Under the pieces are notes generated by a model. The model saw only the letters and a list, made by a program, of their open reading frames with translations. It was not told where the DNA came from and made no database searches. This document shows positions 35,666 to 46,873 of a stretch of DNA of 64,000 bases, one piece after another (position 1 is the stretch's first letter; each line of letters starts with the position of its first letter). Made by a program: the position numbers and the translations under genes. The stretch comes from Oscheius sp. JU75. Taxonomy: Eukaryota > Nematoda > Chromadorea > Rhabditida > Rhabditidae. The stretch is taken from positions 3,720,001 to 3,784,000 of the forward strand of contig JASJZC010000001.1 of NCBI GenBank assembly GCA_037178855.1. Reading direction: 5' to 3'.

Positions 35666-36072
35666 GAAATTTTGCTTTCTGCAACGTTGAAGTGTTGGAG
35701 ATGGTGTTCGTTACGACTAGAATGAACAGCCAGATCTATCAGCAAGTTTTGGATAAGTGCCTCCTGCGGTGGATGCAATGGTTTGACCTGCCCTCAGTCC
35801 GGATTGAAAACGTTTGAGGCATTTAATAAACTATTGCTACTTATTTAAGCGTTATTGTCTAGTGACCCTATAATTTTGCACCAGGGCTTCTGCAATTCTT
35901 TTAGTAAAAGTGCTCGCCTGGTCCTAAAAAACATCTGAAATGCTGAAGCATACCTACCCGGGGGTTTCGAAAGCCGCCGAATCCGCTGGTGTTACTCCCG
36001 AAACTTCAAAACGCCATCCCGCGCCAGAATGCGCAAAGAAATTGGGTGACTCTATAATTTTGCACCGCACTC

Positions 36073-37443
36073 TATTTTCTTGTAACGAGCTAATGTTTTA
36101 CAAATCACAACATCATTGCTTTTGCCCGTAAAATTGTGGTCGCATACCTGGACTAGAGAACAGTGTTCATTGATTGGCCGAGCTTGGGAACGAACGAGAC
36201 AATTGAGCACGTCTTGCTGACTAGCGCAGCCAAAAGATGAGACAATAACTGGGTCAGTCTTTTTTGCTAAACTCGAAACTAGGAAGAAAGATCAGTAAAC
36301 TGTCTTTTTGCAAATAAAAAAAGGTGTCATCCACATCGGTCTGTTCGTCTACAACTTCGGAGGGCTCACCACTTCTGGAGGACGTCTAACATTGGACGAG
36401 AGCGAAGCACCCCTCCTCATCCCCCGTCATAAACACAAGACGCAGCTCCCGAATTGACGTCTACAGGGCTCGCTGGATGAAGATATGTCACTTTGTCTCA
36501 TTTGCCATCTGGAGGCCGGAGACGGTATGATGAAGTAGATCTGTTGGCTGCTGAACACGTTCGGAGGAACAGACGCCATCGGGAAGACGAAGCTATTCTT
36601 CGGCATTTCGGTGCTACCAGTCTGTGCCCGCTAACTCGCTCGCTTGGGTCTGCGAAAGTCGCGAGTTCGTGCCCGCGCAGAGTTTTTCGTTTTGCTCGCG
36701 ACAAGGCCACACTGCACAGACAGGACAGCGTTTTAATATATAGAATAGATTACAAGATCCGGTACTATTCCTCTCACCAAACCCCTGAAGAAGTTATGGG
36801 ATGTCTAAAATGATTTGCATTTATGGGACGCCTAAAATCCTTTGTCGGTTTTAGGACGCTTGAATTCCTTGGTCACCAGAGCAATTTTCTATAGTCATGC
36901 CTAATATGGTTGAGCGAACACGATTGTGTCCACCTTTATATTAGTCTTTTGCTACCCTTCTTTGCCTTTTTCCCTTGTTCAAAACGTCAGATTTTATCGC
37001 AAAATAGGTAGTGTGTATCGTAGATATCCGTTAAAAAATGAGATCAGCTTCTTTTGAAAGGTTTTTTCTATAAATAGCAGTAAAGCTAATTTTATGCCTC
37101 GTATACAATTGTTTTCAAGTGAGTCTGTTTGCTTTATGTTCATATGCAAGACCGAGTCTCGCAACGAATTTCTGTTCAGCAGTGTAATTTGTGTTCAGTC
37201 TGAGTCTTTACACGTTGGTAAAACTCGAGTTTCTCAAGTATCTTATTTCTTCTGTTTTGACCTTCATGAATAGATTTTCTGCGTTTAGTTTGTAATCTAG
37301 ACATCACTTTCTAGTTGTTATATGTAGTATTGCAATAAATATAAAAGCATCAAAAAAAAACTCGAAGACGAGCAAACCGAAATGAATTTCACTAAATCTG
37401 CTACTTTTTTTTCTTTATCGTCTCGTTACAGATAGTTTTTAGA
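36073..37443. other. Spacer upstream of DAD1
   Basis: About 1.4 kb. The left part is moderately GC-rich with open but featureless frames. The right part is AT-rich and ends in a T tract (TTTTTTTTCTTTATCG) before the DAD1 start. No gene or element recognised. Confidence 0.45.
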
Positions 37444-37894
37444 ATGAGCCAGGCCGCGGTTGTTATCAACAAGCTCTGGGATGATTATAAGAAGACGACT
37501 CCACAAAAGCTGAAGATTATCGATGCCTACATGTTCTACATTCTCGTCACTGGAGTCGCACAGGTAATTTTTTTTTTTTACTTCTCCTCCCGTTTCCTAT
37601 AAAAAGGCTTATTTTTCAACTGTAACCAATTCCAGTTCGTCTACTGCATCATAGTCGGAACCTTTCCCTTCAACGCCTTCCTCTCGGGTTTCATTTCCTC
37701 CGTTACGTCGTTCGTCCTTGCCTGTGAGTTCTTTTACCTCTCATTCTATCCTTTTATTTTCAGCATGTCTCAGAATCCAAGTCAACGATGAGAACAAGAC
37801 CGAGTTTTCTGGAATCTCGCAGGAACGTGCCTTTGCTGACTTCATTCTGGCCCACGTTGTTCTGCACTTGGTCGTTGCCAACTTCCTCGGATAA
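37444..37894 (+). CDS. DAD1: DAD1 subunit of oligosaccharyltransferase
   Basis: Small ER membrane subunit of the N-glycosylation complex. [20 protein letters not shown], then [40 protein letters not shown] and [20 protein letters not shown]. It ends [22 protein letters not shown] with the stop at 37894. This matches the family end to end at 112-113 residues, including the conserved FPFNxFLSGF and LRxQ segments. Two short introns. First of four plus-strand genes in a row. Confidence 0.96.
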
Positions 37895-38127
37895 GTAGCC
37901 CCTCTATGTTGAATTGCTCTTAATGTATTTATTTGGTATCAGACTTCTCCCTGTTACTGTTGTTTCTGGGTTTGCGAACGTCGTTCATCTCTGTTTATGT
38001 GATCCCTTTGGTAATAAGTATAAATTATACTATCTTATCTCTACCTTTCCTGGTTTTACCAATTCCGAATTATCTTGTAATGATTCTCTGGTGCTCAATC
38101 GATGTTAACACTACTTTTAGGGTCATC

Positions 38128-38383
38128 ATGATCTATCTGAAGCCGTTCCGCTTCATCAAGAACGCCGCTACGAACCCCAAGTAGTAGGTTTCCTTCTTCT
38201 ACCAAAAAAATATTTCTCTTTTTCAGCTTCCAGAGCTACGGAGCCTATGGTGCTTCCGGATTCCTTTTGGCTATTTATTTCTGTGAATGGAAAACTGTTG
38301 GTCAGTACATTCCCCTCTGGTTAGTCGATCTTTGTATTCCAGCTGACAAGCTTAATTATAGGAACAAGCGTTACGTCGAGTGA
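38128..38383 (+). CDS. UQCR11: Cytochrome bc1 complex subunit UQCR11 (6.4 kDa)
   Basis: Small inner-membrane subunit of respiratory complex III. Three exons give MIYLKPFRFIKNAATNPNFQ, then SYGAYGASGFLLAIYFCEWK and TVADKLNYRNKRYVE with the stop at 38383. The human protein has LVKNWVPTAYTWGAVGAVGL, VWATDW and a similar basic tail, so size (about 55 residues), single helix and tail agree. An acceptor (CTTTTAG) lies 7 bases before the ATG, 234 bases after DAD1, so it may be a trans-spliced downstream cistron. Confidence 0.75.
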
Positions 38384-38774
38384 AGAAGTACTAGAAAATG
38401 CGACAGGTCCTTAGATGCCTTTTTAGTCGACAATAAATCATCTCTCAGCAGGTTTTTCTTTTTCTCGATGAACGGTTGGTCATGGCGATCGTTCGGAATG
38501 AGTCAACCGCGTATAATAGGCTCTGTGAGTATGTCGAAACTGGGAGATGAATTTGGAAACAAGAGACGCAGAGAGTCGCCGCCGTCAAAACATGTTTGTG
38601 GCCACGCCCCCTGTTGCCCTCTCCCTGTTTTTCGAGAATCAGTTGCTACCCTCTGAATAGGATATTTCGACACTTTTTTTCTAGTCCTATCTTTTCATTT
38701 TCCCCTTCTTCGTATTTCTTTTTTCTTCGTATTTCTTCCCTCCCCCGGGTCCCTAGAAACTCCCCTCTTTTCAG
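38384..38774. other. Spacer between UQCR11 and spartin
   Basis: About 390 bases, with T- and C-rich tracts at its right end leading to a TTTTCAG acceptor that touches the spartin ATG. No gene seen. Confidence 0.5.
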
Positions 38775-40557
38775 ATGTTCAAATTTTTCTCGACAGTCCC
38801 TGACACTGCGCAGGCGGATTCCCTTTTTGCCGAAGCATATGCCTGTCTGGAACAAGGGCTTTGTTATGATGAAATTGATGATTATGTGAGTTTACGAAGA
38901 AATTGGTAAAATACGAATGAATATAGAAGAATACGATAGAAATGTACGAACGTGGACTGAATCTGATAGCAGAAGGCGAGAGTCAGAAGCACGCAAAGAA
39001 GGCCGAGCTGTACCAGTCGATGCAAGAAGCTAAACCTAGTGTCCAGAGCAGGTAAAGCTGTTTTCTCTTTCAACGATGTTGTTTATTCATCTTTTGATTT
39101 CCGAGCGAAAGTGCATGTTTAGACTCAAACAACTCAAGTCAGATGGTCCTAAAGTGCAAGCAGAGAAGAAAGAAAAGGGAGACGAGGCGAAGACTTCGAT
39201 CCGGGACCAGCTAGACAATGTCGGATCGGAGGAAGCCGATCTGATTTTTTTCGTTCCTGACGGCGTCCAGCTGTTTACCATCGACGGAGCAGAGACGACT
39301 GCTCCCACTTACCCCACTTCGCTCCAAGTTCTTCGTTTCAATCAGAACAAGGAAGTGGATGGACAGCCGACCGCCTTCATTCAGGTAACTAGGCGTTCTT
39401 TTCACAAAAAAATTATGGTTTTAGGTCGGGCCATGGGTTTATCCTTTGCTGAAGGAGAAGACTCCGGTTCTGAAGAACGAATATGGAGGATATGTGGTCC
39501 ACAATCCCACTTCTGACCATCCTAGTGAGTCTATTTTCGAGTCCTTTTCAAAAGTACTGTTCCAGACATGATGGTAGCCATTCTCTTTCCGTCCGACGTC
39601 GAGTCACGTGTTCATGACGAATTCCAGCAAGTTCTCAACGAATATGCCGTCTTGAAAGATCAAGAAGTACAGAAGGAACTGACGCCAGAAGAAAACAAAC
39701 AGCTCAGCAAGATGTTGGCAGGTCTACTCATTTCTGGTAGGATGAAAGGGAATAGGAATCGAGGAAATTGTTTCAGGAGGAGAGAGAATAGCCTGGGGAG
39801 TTCAAACCATCAGTGTGAGAGTCAGCAGCAAAATCGAAGACAGCGGCGAAAAGTATCGTGCCACATTATCGCCAACAGAAGCTCCTTGGAACATAAATCC
39901 AGCTATAAGGGGTTAGTAAGCCATATCTCCGTACTTCAGCATATGATTTTAGGTTCGGTTGTGTACATGCACAAAGGTTCGAAGGTAGTCGCAAAGTGCA
40001 CTCGTTTCTTGCGTGAGTTTTATTATGCAACAATATATAGAATGCCTTTTCAGTTGACAAAATCGGAGACATGGGAATAGCTGTAGGTCGAAGCTTCGCC
40101 TCTGGTGCCCAGAAAACATTTGGTGGCGGAAAGACTGGAGGAGTGATTTCGGGAACAATTAGTGAGTAAGAAAAATTCAAGTGTAATCGAACTTTTCAGC
40201 TGTAATTGGTGGTGGAATAGTAGGAGCGAGTTCTGTTTGGATGGCGCTCGAGGAAGGAAGCAAAACCTTGTGCAGGAGCATCGCCCATCAGACTGTACAG
40301 AACGTCAAAATTAAGTGAGATACATTTTTGTAACTCTTCCAAAAGAAAATTTTAGATACGGAGACGAAGCCTCGACGACGACTCATCACGCGCTCCATGC
40401 CGCCGGACACAGTGGTCTAGCAGCCGCTCAGCTTTGGGACCTCGGTCCTCGAAGTATAGCCGGTCGCGTGGCCAGAAAAGCCGGAATCCAGGTAGTCACG
40501 GATCTCCATCGTAATCATATGGCTGGTCCCATCCCTGTAAAAGAGAAACGACAGTGA
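38775..40557 (+). CDS. SPART: Spartin (SPG20-type, MIT plus senescence domain)
   Basis: Lipid-droplet and endosome-associated protein. Start MFKFFSTVPDTAQADSLFAE directly behind TTTTCAG. The N-terminal MIT-like helical region reads DSLFAEAYACLEQGLCYDEI, then DRNMYERGLNLIAEGESQKH. The middle spartin region has LIFFVPDGVQLFTIDG, GPWVYPLLKEKTPVLKNEYG and YVVHNPT. The C-terminal senescence domain has GGRRIAWGVQTISVRVSSKI, VGRSFASGAQKTFGGGKTGG and VISGTITVIGGGIVGASSVW. Stop at 40557 after PVKEKRQ. Exons join in phase with small introns. No PPxY ubiquitin-ligase motif was noticed, unlike human spartin. Confidence 0.9.
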
Positions 40558-40776
40558 ATCCTGTAGGCTTGTACCAAAATCCCTGCATAATGTGAAGTAG
40601 TGCAAAACTGCTCCCGTGATAGACCAAAGCCAGTCCTGTGATTCCAATTTTTACTTGCCTAATAAATACTTTGTTCTGCTACTTTTTATCCGTGTCTCAT
40701 AATTTGTTCACCAGCCGACGCAGATACTTTAATATCGAGTTTCTCCTGGAGGTAAGCGTAAAATGAAACTTTAGAA

Positions 40777-41777
40777 ATGGCCCTGTCCAAAGTTTCGAAG
40801 AAGGGTAAGGCGAAAAAGTATGTTCTCAACTTTTTCTTATTGTAACGTAGCTTTTCAGACCAAATACTCGACAAAAGAAAGAGGATAAATTGAACAAAGA
40901 GCCTGTTCAAGAAGATCTGGACCAAGAAATGGAATCTGTGTCGACCGAAGCCTCCGAGGAAACTGCTCCAGGTTTGTCTTTATTTTCGCTCGATTTTATA
41001 ATGAGTTTTCCAGCGGATGACGACGACTATGCCTTCGAAGAAGTTGCTGAAGAAACAGAAGTTCAAACTCTTGAAAAGCAGAAGAAGACTGGCGTTCGTT
41101 TTTTTTTAATATTATAAACAAAATTTATCTTATAGGTGCTGTACTTCTCTTCGATTCCCCCGAAATACACCCCGTCTCGTCTGCAGGACTATTTCGAGAA
41201 ACGGGCTCCCGGAATGATTGGTCGTGTTTTCCTTGAGGTTGTTTCTTTTCCCTCGTCTTCTATGGCAAGCTTTCCAGAAGAACAAATTCTCCAAGTCGCC
41301 AAAGAATCGTTATACCGAAGGCTGGCTGGAAATTAAAAGAAAGAAGCTAGCTAAACGGCTGGCGGAAACTATTGATAATACTCCAGTTGGCGGCAAAAAG
41401 AGCGATCCTTCCAGCAGTGCTCTTTGGAACATCAAGTATCTCAGCGGGTTCGTTCATTTTATTTTTTTTCCTCTAAATAAATTTTCAGATTCAAATGGGT
41501 CCACTTAGTAGAGCAGCTGGAGTTCGAGAAGACGGCTCACAACAGAAGAATGACGGCCGAAGTCAGTCAGGCTCGTCGTATCGCCGCCCATTTCGAGGAA
41601 CAAGTCGAAAAGGGAGAGAATCTTCGTCGACTGGAGAACAAAGTCATGAAGCAGGGCGGAAATTGGGAGAAGTTCCAGCGACAGATTACCCAGAAGAAGG
41701 GGCTGAAGTCGAAGAAGAAGGACAAAAAGCAGAAGAGCAAAGAGGACGATTTGATGAAGATGATCTTCGCCGAATAG
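40777..41777 (+). CDS. ABT1: ABT1/Esf2-type RRM protein (18S rRNA processing)
   Basis: Start MALSKVSKKGKAKKPNTRQK, an acidic region, then the RRM beginning TGVLYFSSIPPKYTPSRLQD and YFEKRAPGMIGRVFLE. It continues RYTEGWLEIKRKKLAKRLAE, TIDNTPVGGKKSDPSSSALW and NIKYLSGFKWVHLVEQLEFE, then a basic coiled tail ending DDLMKMIFAE. Yeast Esf2 and human ABT1 share the GxxYxSxxPP start, the KxxAKxxAxxLN-type helix and the WxxKYLxxFKW motif. Nucleolar small-subunit processome factor. The gap after spartin is 220 bases. Confidence 0.88.
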
Positions 41778-41872
41778 CTATGTTCCGGACTATTGTTATT
41801 TTGTTGTTATTGAACTGTTATCATTTATTCAGCTGTTATTAAGCTGCATTCAATAACAAGCAACTGAAGATA

Positions 41873-43337
41873 TCACTTTCGATGATCAGCTCCGACAGCC
41901 TCTCCGACATGCGAATAGCCGTCTCTCTTCAAGCATTCCACCAGTTCTCTTTTCACCTGAATTCATGTTTTGTTGGTTCACAAAGTGGAGAGAGAAACCT
42001 TGCCAACGATGGGAAATCCCTTGTAGACCAGAGCCGAATACAGCTGAACCAAGGAGGCTCCGGCCCTGATCTTCTCATACGCGTCTTGACCACTCGCTAT
42101 CCCTCCGCAGCCAATTATCGGAACTTTACCGCCGGTCATTCTGCATTTTTTTCTCAGTTTTAAAAGTTGACTCACTTATACATTTCCCTGACACATTTTG
42201 TGCTAATCTGTTTCACGGGCTGACCGCTCAATCCGCCAGTCTGTTCTTTGTTCTCACTTTTCAGACTCTCTGGTCGAGAAATGGTCGTGTTCGAAATGAT
42301 GAGACCGTCGATTCCGTGTTTCTTATCCAAGACGACCTTGGCAATATCGGACATTTCGCTCTGTACGAGATCTGGAGCAATCTTCAGCAGAATCTTCGGC
42401 TTTTGCTGGACATCGAGCAAGTCAACAGAACTTTTTACGTATTTCGCCAGCTGGATTCTCATCTGTTTGACCCTATTTGAATCTTACCTTTTCCAGATCA
42501 GTCTTCTTCTGCATGGAGCGCAAGCCTGGAGTGTTTGGAGAAGAAATGTTGATGACGAGGTAGTCACAATAGGGTCCGAAATAGGTAACTCCTATTTCGT
42601 AGTCCAGTCTAAAAGCTTTGGTAGCAAAAAGAACAAAAAGGTCACCAACTTGGCATCCTCTGTCAACTTGTTCTTCCCGAGATTGATTCCAAAAACGGCG
42701 AGGTCGTCGGTCCATTGGGATCGGGCTGTCTGGAAGAGATTGCTTCCCAAAAAATACGATTCCAACATACCTTAACTCTCTGCTGAACCTTTCCCACCCC
42801 GTCGCTGTTGAATCCGTACCGATTGATGACTCCCTAAGACCTTTCTTTGAACCATTAAACAAAGCTACCTGATCCTCAAGAAGTCTGAAGACTCTTGGCC
42901 GAGGATTGCCTTGCTGAGGAATGGGAGTGATCGAACCAATCTCGACTAGACCGAATCCAGAGGTCTTGGCTAGAGGAACAATGGCTTCTCCATCCTTGTC
43001 GAATCCCGCGGCAAGCCCGACCGGGTTCTTGAAATGTTTTCCAAGGACCTCACACTCCAGCTCTGGATATTCCTTCTGATTGTGTCCGAAACGGGGAAGA
43101 AGACCCCAAGAACAGGCCTTCACGGCCCACTTGTGGGATTCTTCGCCTTCGACATAACGATGGACGAGAGGCATTACCTGAGCATCTGAAGTGAATGAAC
43201 AGTGTAGAACTTACAGCCTTCTCGTAGAAGTTCTCTGAGCCAGTAGCCAATTCGATTCCGACATAGCCCAAGGCTCCGGAACTGATGATGAACACAGTCG
43301 ATTTGGTTATATAGCCGGTCGGGAGTTTGTTGTACAT
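41873..43337 (-). CDS. DHODH: Dihydroorotate dehydrogenase, mitochondrial class 2
   Basis: Inner-membrane flavoenzyme of pyrimidine synthesis. Start [20 protein letters not shown], a presequence with a hydrophobic helix. Then [36 protein letters not shown] and [20 protein letters not shown], then [10 protein letters not shown] with [12 protein letters not shown] after an intron. [16 protein letters not shown] holds the catalytic Ser of class 2 enzymes. [51 protein letters not shown] and [16 protein letters not shown] complete the FMN barrel. Stop at 41873. The start codon lies inside the coding end of COMMD6. Confidence 0.94.
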
Positions 43338-43599
43338 TTTGACAGAAAGTCCTGGAACTGTAAGAGGGAAAGTTATGAGTCAGGTAAGAATGAAACCTGA
43401 GGGAGAGTGTACTCGGTCACTTCGGTTTCTCCGCTCTCCAGATGAAAGACGAGACGGACGAGAGATTGGAACGAGGAAGGAGAACAGTCAACAGGAACAG
43501 AAGTCTATTTTGAGTAGAAAAGAGCAGATTTGAACTCACCTTGAGAGACCAGTCGAAGCTTTTCACCTTTCTAGCGTCCAATTCCAAAGCGGTGCTCAT
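43307..43599 (-). CDS. COMMD6: COMM-domain-only protein, COMMD6-like
   Basis: Part of the Commander complex of endosomal sorting. Starting at 43599, behind a GATTTCAG acceptor, three exons give MSTALELDARKVKSFDWSLK, TSVPVDCSPSSFQSLVRLVF, HLESGETEVTEYTLPQFQDF and [12 protein letters not shown], 71 or so residues. Human COMMD6 is also little more than a COMM domain and has VDFQWKLGMAVSSDTCRSL and MTIPQFQNFYRQF at the same places. The stop at 43307 falls 30 bases after the DHODH start codon in a different frame. The opposite-strand FIG4 gene starts 157 bases away, so the promoter is probably shared. Confidence 0.8.
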
Positions 43600-43756
43600 A
43601 AGAACACCTGAAATCGATAAAGTATGACCAATATCGAAGGAGAGACAGTGTAAAAACATTTTTTTAAAACTGAAATAGAGTACATAGGGTAGGTCGCAAT
43701 CACGTACAGGCCCCTTTCACTGCTCACTTCTGTTCGGAACTTCCTCTATTTTTCTG

Positions 43757-46700
43757 ATGGCGGAACGTCTCCGTCGAATAACTGTCTACGAAACTCCGAG
43801 TCGATTCTATATTGTCGGATGTGATCCTTCGGGAACTAAGTTCCATGTACTAAAGGTGGATAGAGTCGACTCGAAAGTTCTCTTGACTGGAGAGCCGGGT
43901 CCCTGCTACACGAAAGATGAGATTCTCGAGTTGTTGGCCACAATCTCGGAAGGGAATTCCGGTAAGATAGAATTGAAAACCAAAAAGTTGTACAGTGGTG
44001 ATCCGCTCGACTCCTGGAAGTACGAAGAAGCCGACGGGAAAGGGACTGATTGAACGAGTAAGCAATGCCTACGGGATTCTCGGGGTTGTCCGTTTTCTCG
44101 AAGGATACTACCTTATCGTGAGTCTATACTGTATGAATTTCGATACTCTCTTCCAGGTTATTACAAAGGCGAATGTCGTGGCTACATTCGGCTACCACAG
44201 CATCCACAAAATAGCCGAAGTTGCAATGATCTCAATCACAATGGACGGCGTCTCTACTTCTTCGGAAGAACAGAGATATGTCCGACAGTTCCAGTCAGTC
44301 GACCTTTCCACCGACTTTTACTTCTCCTACACTTACGATCTCAGTCGGACGATGCAGGAGAATGCCTCGACCGCCGACTGGTCTCAGGTAATAGTACACA
44401 TTATTTTTATTCTAAGAGATGTTCAGAACGGTCAGAGAAATATAGTCTCGGACAAGAAGTTCGTATGGAACTCGTATCTTCTGGAGCCCTTAAGAAACAA
44501 CATCATTCACGAGCGATGGTTCGTCGAGGTCGTTCACGGTTATGTCAGTCTGTTCAGTCTTTGTCATCGTTTCAATTCGAACATCCAGATCAGCAGTTCA
44601 TTGAGCTCCCGCTGACGAAACTGTCTCTCACTCTAATCGGTAGACGGTCAGCTGAATATGCAGGAACGCGGTATTTGAAACGAGGAGCAAATCTCAAGGG
44701 ATGTGTGGCGAATGACGTCGAGACTGAACAGATCCTTTGGGACTCCTTGTCCTCTCCGAATTTGTCCCTGGGAAGATTCTCGTCCTACGTTCAGAGAAGA
44801 GGATCAGTGCCATTGAGGTAGTTTTTATGATCTGAGGTTACGGGGTTCTGAGGTTTAGATGGTCTCAAGACCCGGCAACCCGAGGAGTTGTTGGGAAACC
44901 TCTGATCCTCGTCGACATTCACGAGCCCCACGCTCAGACAGCCGGAGCACACTTCAGGTAGACTCATTGTTCAACATTTTCAACAAAATTTCTTCAGGGA
45001 TCTCCGAAAGAAGTACGGATCTCCTATTGTTGTCATGAATCTGGTCAAGAGACGGGAGAAACGTCAACACGAAAACCTTCTACACCAGCAATTCCTCAAA
45101 GTAGTCCTTCATATAATTCTTGTATCAGGAAAAATTTAGGCTGTGAACTACTTGAATCAGTTCCTCTCTTCGTCTGAGCAAATCTGCTACATGAGTTTCG
45201 ATGTGGCTCGATGTCACAAAGCCTCGACTCCGGCTGTCAATGTGCTGACAAAATTGGACGAGATTGCCATAAAGGCTGTTCTAAAACAGGGGTGGTTCCA
45301 ATCCTTCCCGATGCCTTACAGAGAAAGTTGCCTGCCGAGAACAGCTCTCTCGGAGTTTGTCCCTCTCGAGAGTCAAGATGGACGCTTTCTTTTGCAGAGA
45401 GGAATCTGTCGAACCAATTGTGTAGACTGTTTGGATAGAACAAACGTTGCCCAATTTGCAATAGGTTTGTTTGTTTCTTGTATAACTTCCAAACATTGTT
45501 TTTGCAGGGAAAGTAGCTTTGGGCTGTCAGCTCTTCACCATGGGAGTCCTCGACGAGCCGACCATTTCGATTCAAAGTGAACTCTGTCGCGTTTTTGAGG
45601 AAATGTTCGATGAGCATGGCGACATAATGGCTTGGCAGTATGCTGGAAGCCAGCTGGTTCACTCGATCAAACACTACAAGAAGACGGCCGCCTTCCAGGA
45701 GAGAAGCCGCGACGTCATCCAGACACTGTCCCGATACTATAGTAACACCTTCGGAGACTACGAGAAACAGGCATCCATCAATCTTTTCCTTGGAAAATAC
45801 AGGTTTTTCTAAATAGTTATCTTGAAGCCTTCATTTCTCGACCACAAATCAGCAGCACAGTCCACCTGTGGGATCTTTCCTCGGACTACTACCTCCACTT
45901 CCCGACTTCTATGCAGGTTAAAACGGACTATTGTGCCTGGATGTATGAGGAAGACGAGTTGGAAGACTACGTGTTGATCAACTACGAGGACTGTATGAAG
46001 TTTGCAACAGTTCCTCTCGAGAAGAATGGTGAGTTGCGTTTTGATATAGTTTTACTTAACACAAGATTCTTTTTTAATAGAACCTAGAATGCTATTTAGA
46101 TGCGTCCAAGAGCTGTTCGGGAGTGGTTAAGCTATCTAACGAGGACGACTACCGCAACTTCTACCGAACATTTGAGATGACTACCATGGAGCCGAGAGTC
46201 AAGCAACAAGTCATTAACAACCAGCGAGCTCTGTCGGTTGGCGGCGTGAACCAAGAAGCCTCCAATTCGGGACAGTTCATGAAGTTGTTCAAGAGCGAAT
46301 CCAAAGAAAGCAAGTCAAAAACGAAATCGGTCAAGGAATCTGATGACGAAGATGAGGATTACGACGAACAGAAGGGGGAAGATGTCCTGGACGCTGAGGA
46401 TTCTTGGTTCCGACTGACCAAGAGAGACGAGAAGACTTTTACTAAACGAGAAAAGGATAGTGTCGAGAAACATGGTCATCCAATTCTCTCTGTGGGTCTG
46501 AAGTTTGCCAAAGATATCTACGGTCTTCATCGGACGAGTCCCGGTTCGAAAGATCGACAGTTGTACGACCGATATGTGGAGAAAGGAGGTCCCAAGCTGG
46601 ATCCAGAAGATTGGCTTAAGTACAAACCGACCATTATCGACCGGACAGCTCCTTCTTCTTCGAGATCTGAATTATGGAGAACGAGTATCTTCACAACAGA

Positions 46701-46873
46701 CAACTGTTTCCAGGTTCCTGTGTTTTGTATCTCTAAAACCTGATCACTTTCAGAGTGTCGAGCCGGAATTGACCAAGGCAGCGGAGGCATTCTACACTAA
46801 AAGCTGTGACTTTGCCAACTACGAGACATCAAAGATAGATCTGGTCAAGTTCAGCAAGTATCCTGTATATTAA
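43757..46873 (+). CDS. FIG4: FIG4/SAC3 phosphoinositide 5-phosphatase
   Basis: SAC-domain phosphatase that acts with PIKfyve and Vac14 on PI(3,5)P2. Start [20 protein letters not shown]. Then [91 protein letters not shown] and [20 protein letters not shown]. The catalytic CX5R is [36 protein letters not shown] and [20 protein letters not shown] follow, then the family-specific C-terminal part. A long acidic and basic segment ([20 protein letters not shown]) interrupts the C-terminal third. Many small introns. The stop is taken at 46873, but the very last exon boundary is less certain. Confidence 0.92.

Larger units (their letters stand above)
33455..35817 (+). pseudogene. Tc1-type transposase, frameshifted and interrupted
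   Basis: The N-terminal part (MPRGTQLSSEERVQVHTLQD) shifts frame into SRMIAEKLGRSRNVVNNYV, a helix-turn-helix. It continues VVSCRQVIAELNLPVSKWTV and the catalytic VVFSDEKKFNLNGPDGFDYY, then WRDLRKDPRLMSRRNF. Here the Merlin element is inserted. The remainder resumes after it as AFCNVEVLEMVFVTTRMNSQ and IYQQVLDKCLLRWMQ, with a stop at 35817. Joined across the insertion, the order fits Tc1/Tc3 transposases, but the frameshift and insertion leave it non-functional. Confidence 0.75.
33195..36072 (+). mobile_element. Tc1/mariner-like transposon, broken by a nested Merlin element
   Basis: Long inverted repeats run from about 33195-33377 on the left and 35847-36072 on the right. The right repeat carries two direct copies of a GGTGCAAAATTATAG-type motif (inner and outer), an IR/DR layout like that of Sleeping Beauty and Tc3. 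The right terminus reads GCACTC followed by TA, as expected for TA-targeting elements. The left outer end is degraded. The body encodes a Tc1-type transposase that is frameshifted and interrupted. Confidence 0.75.
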
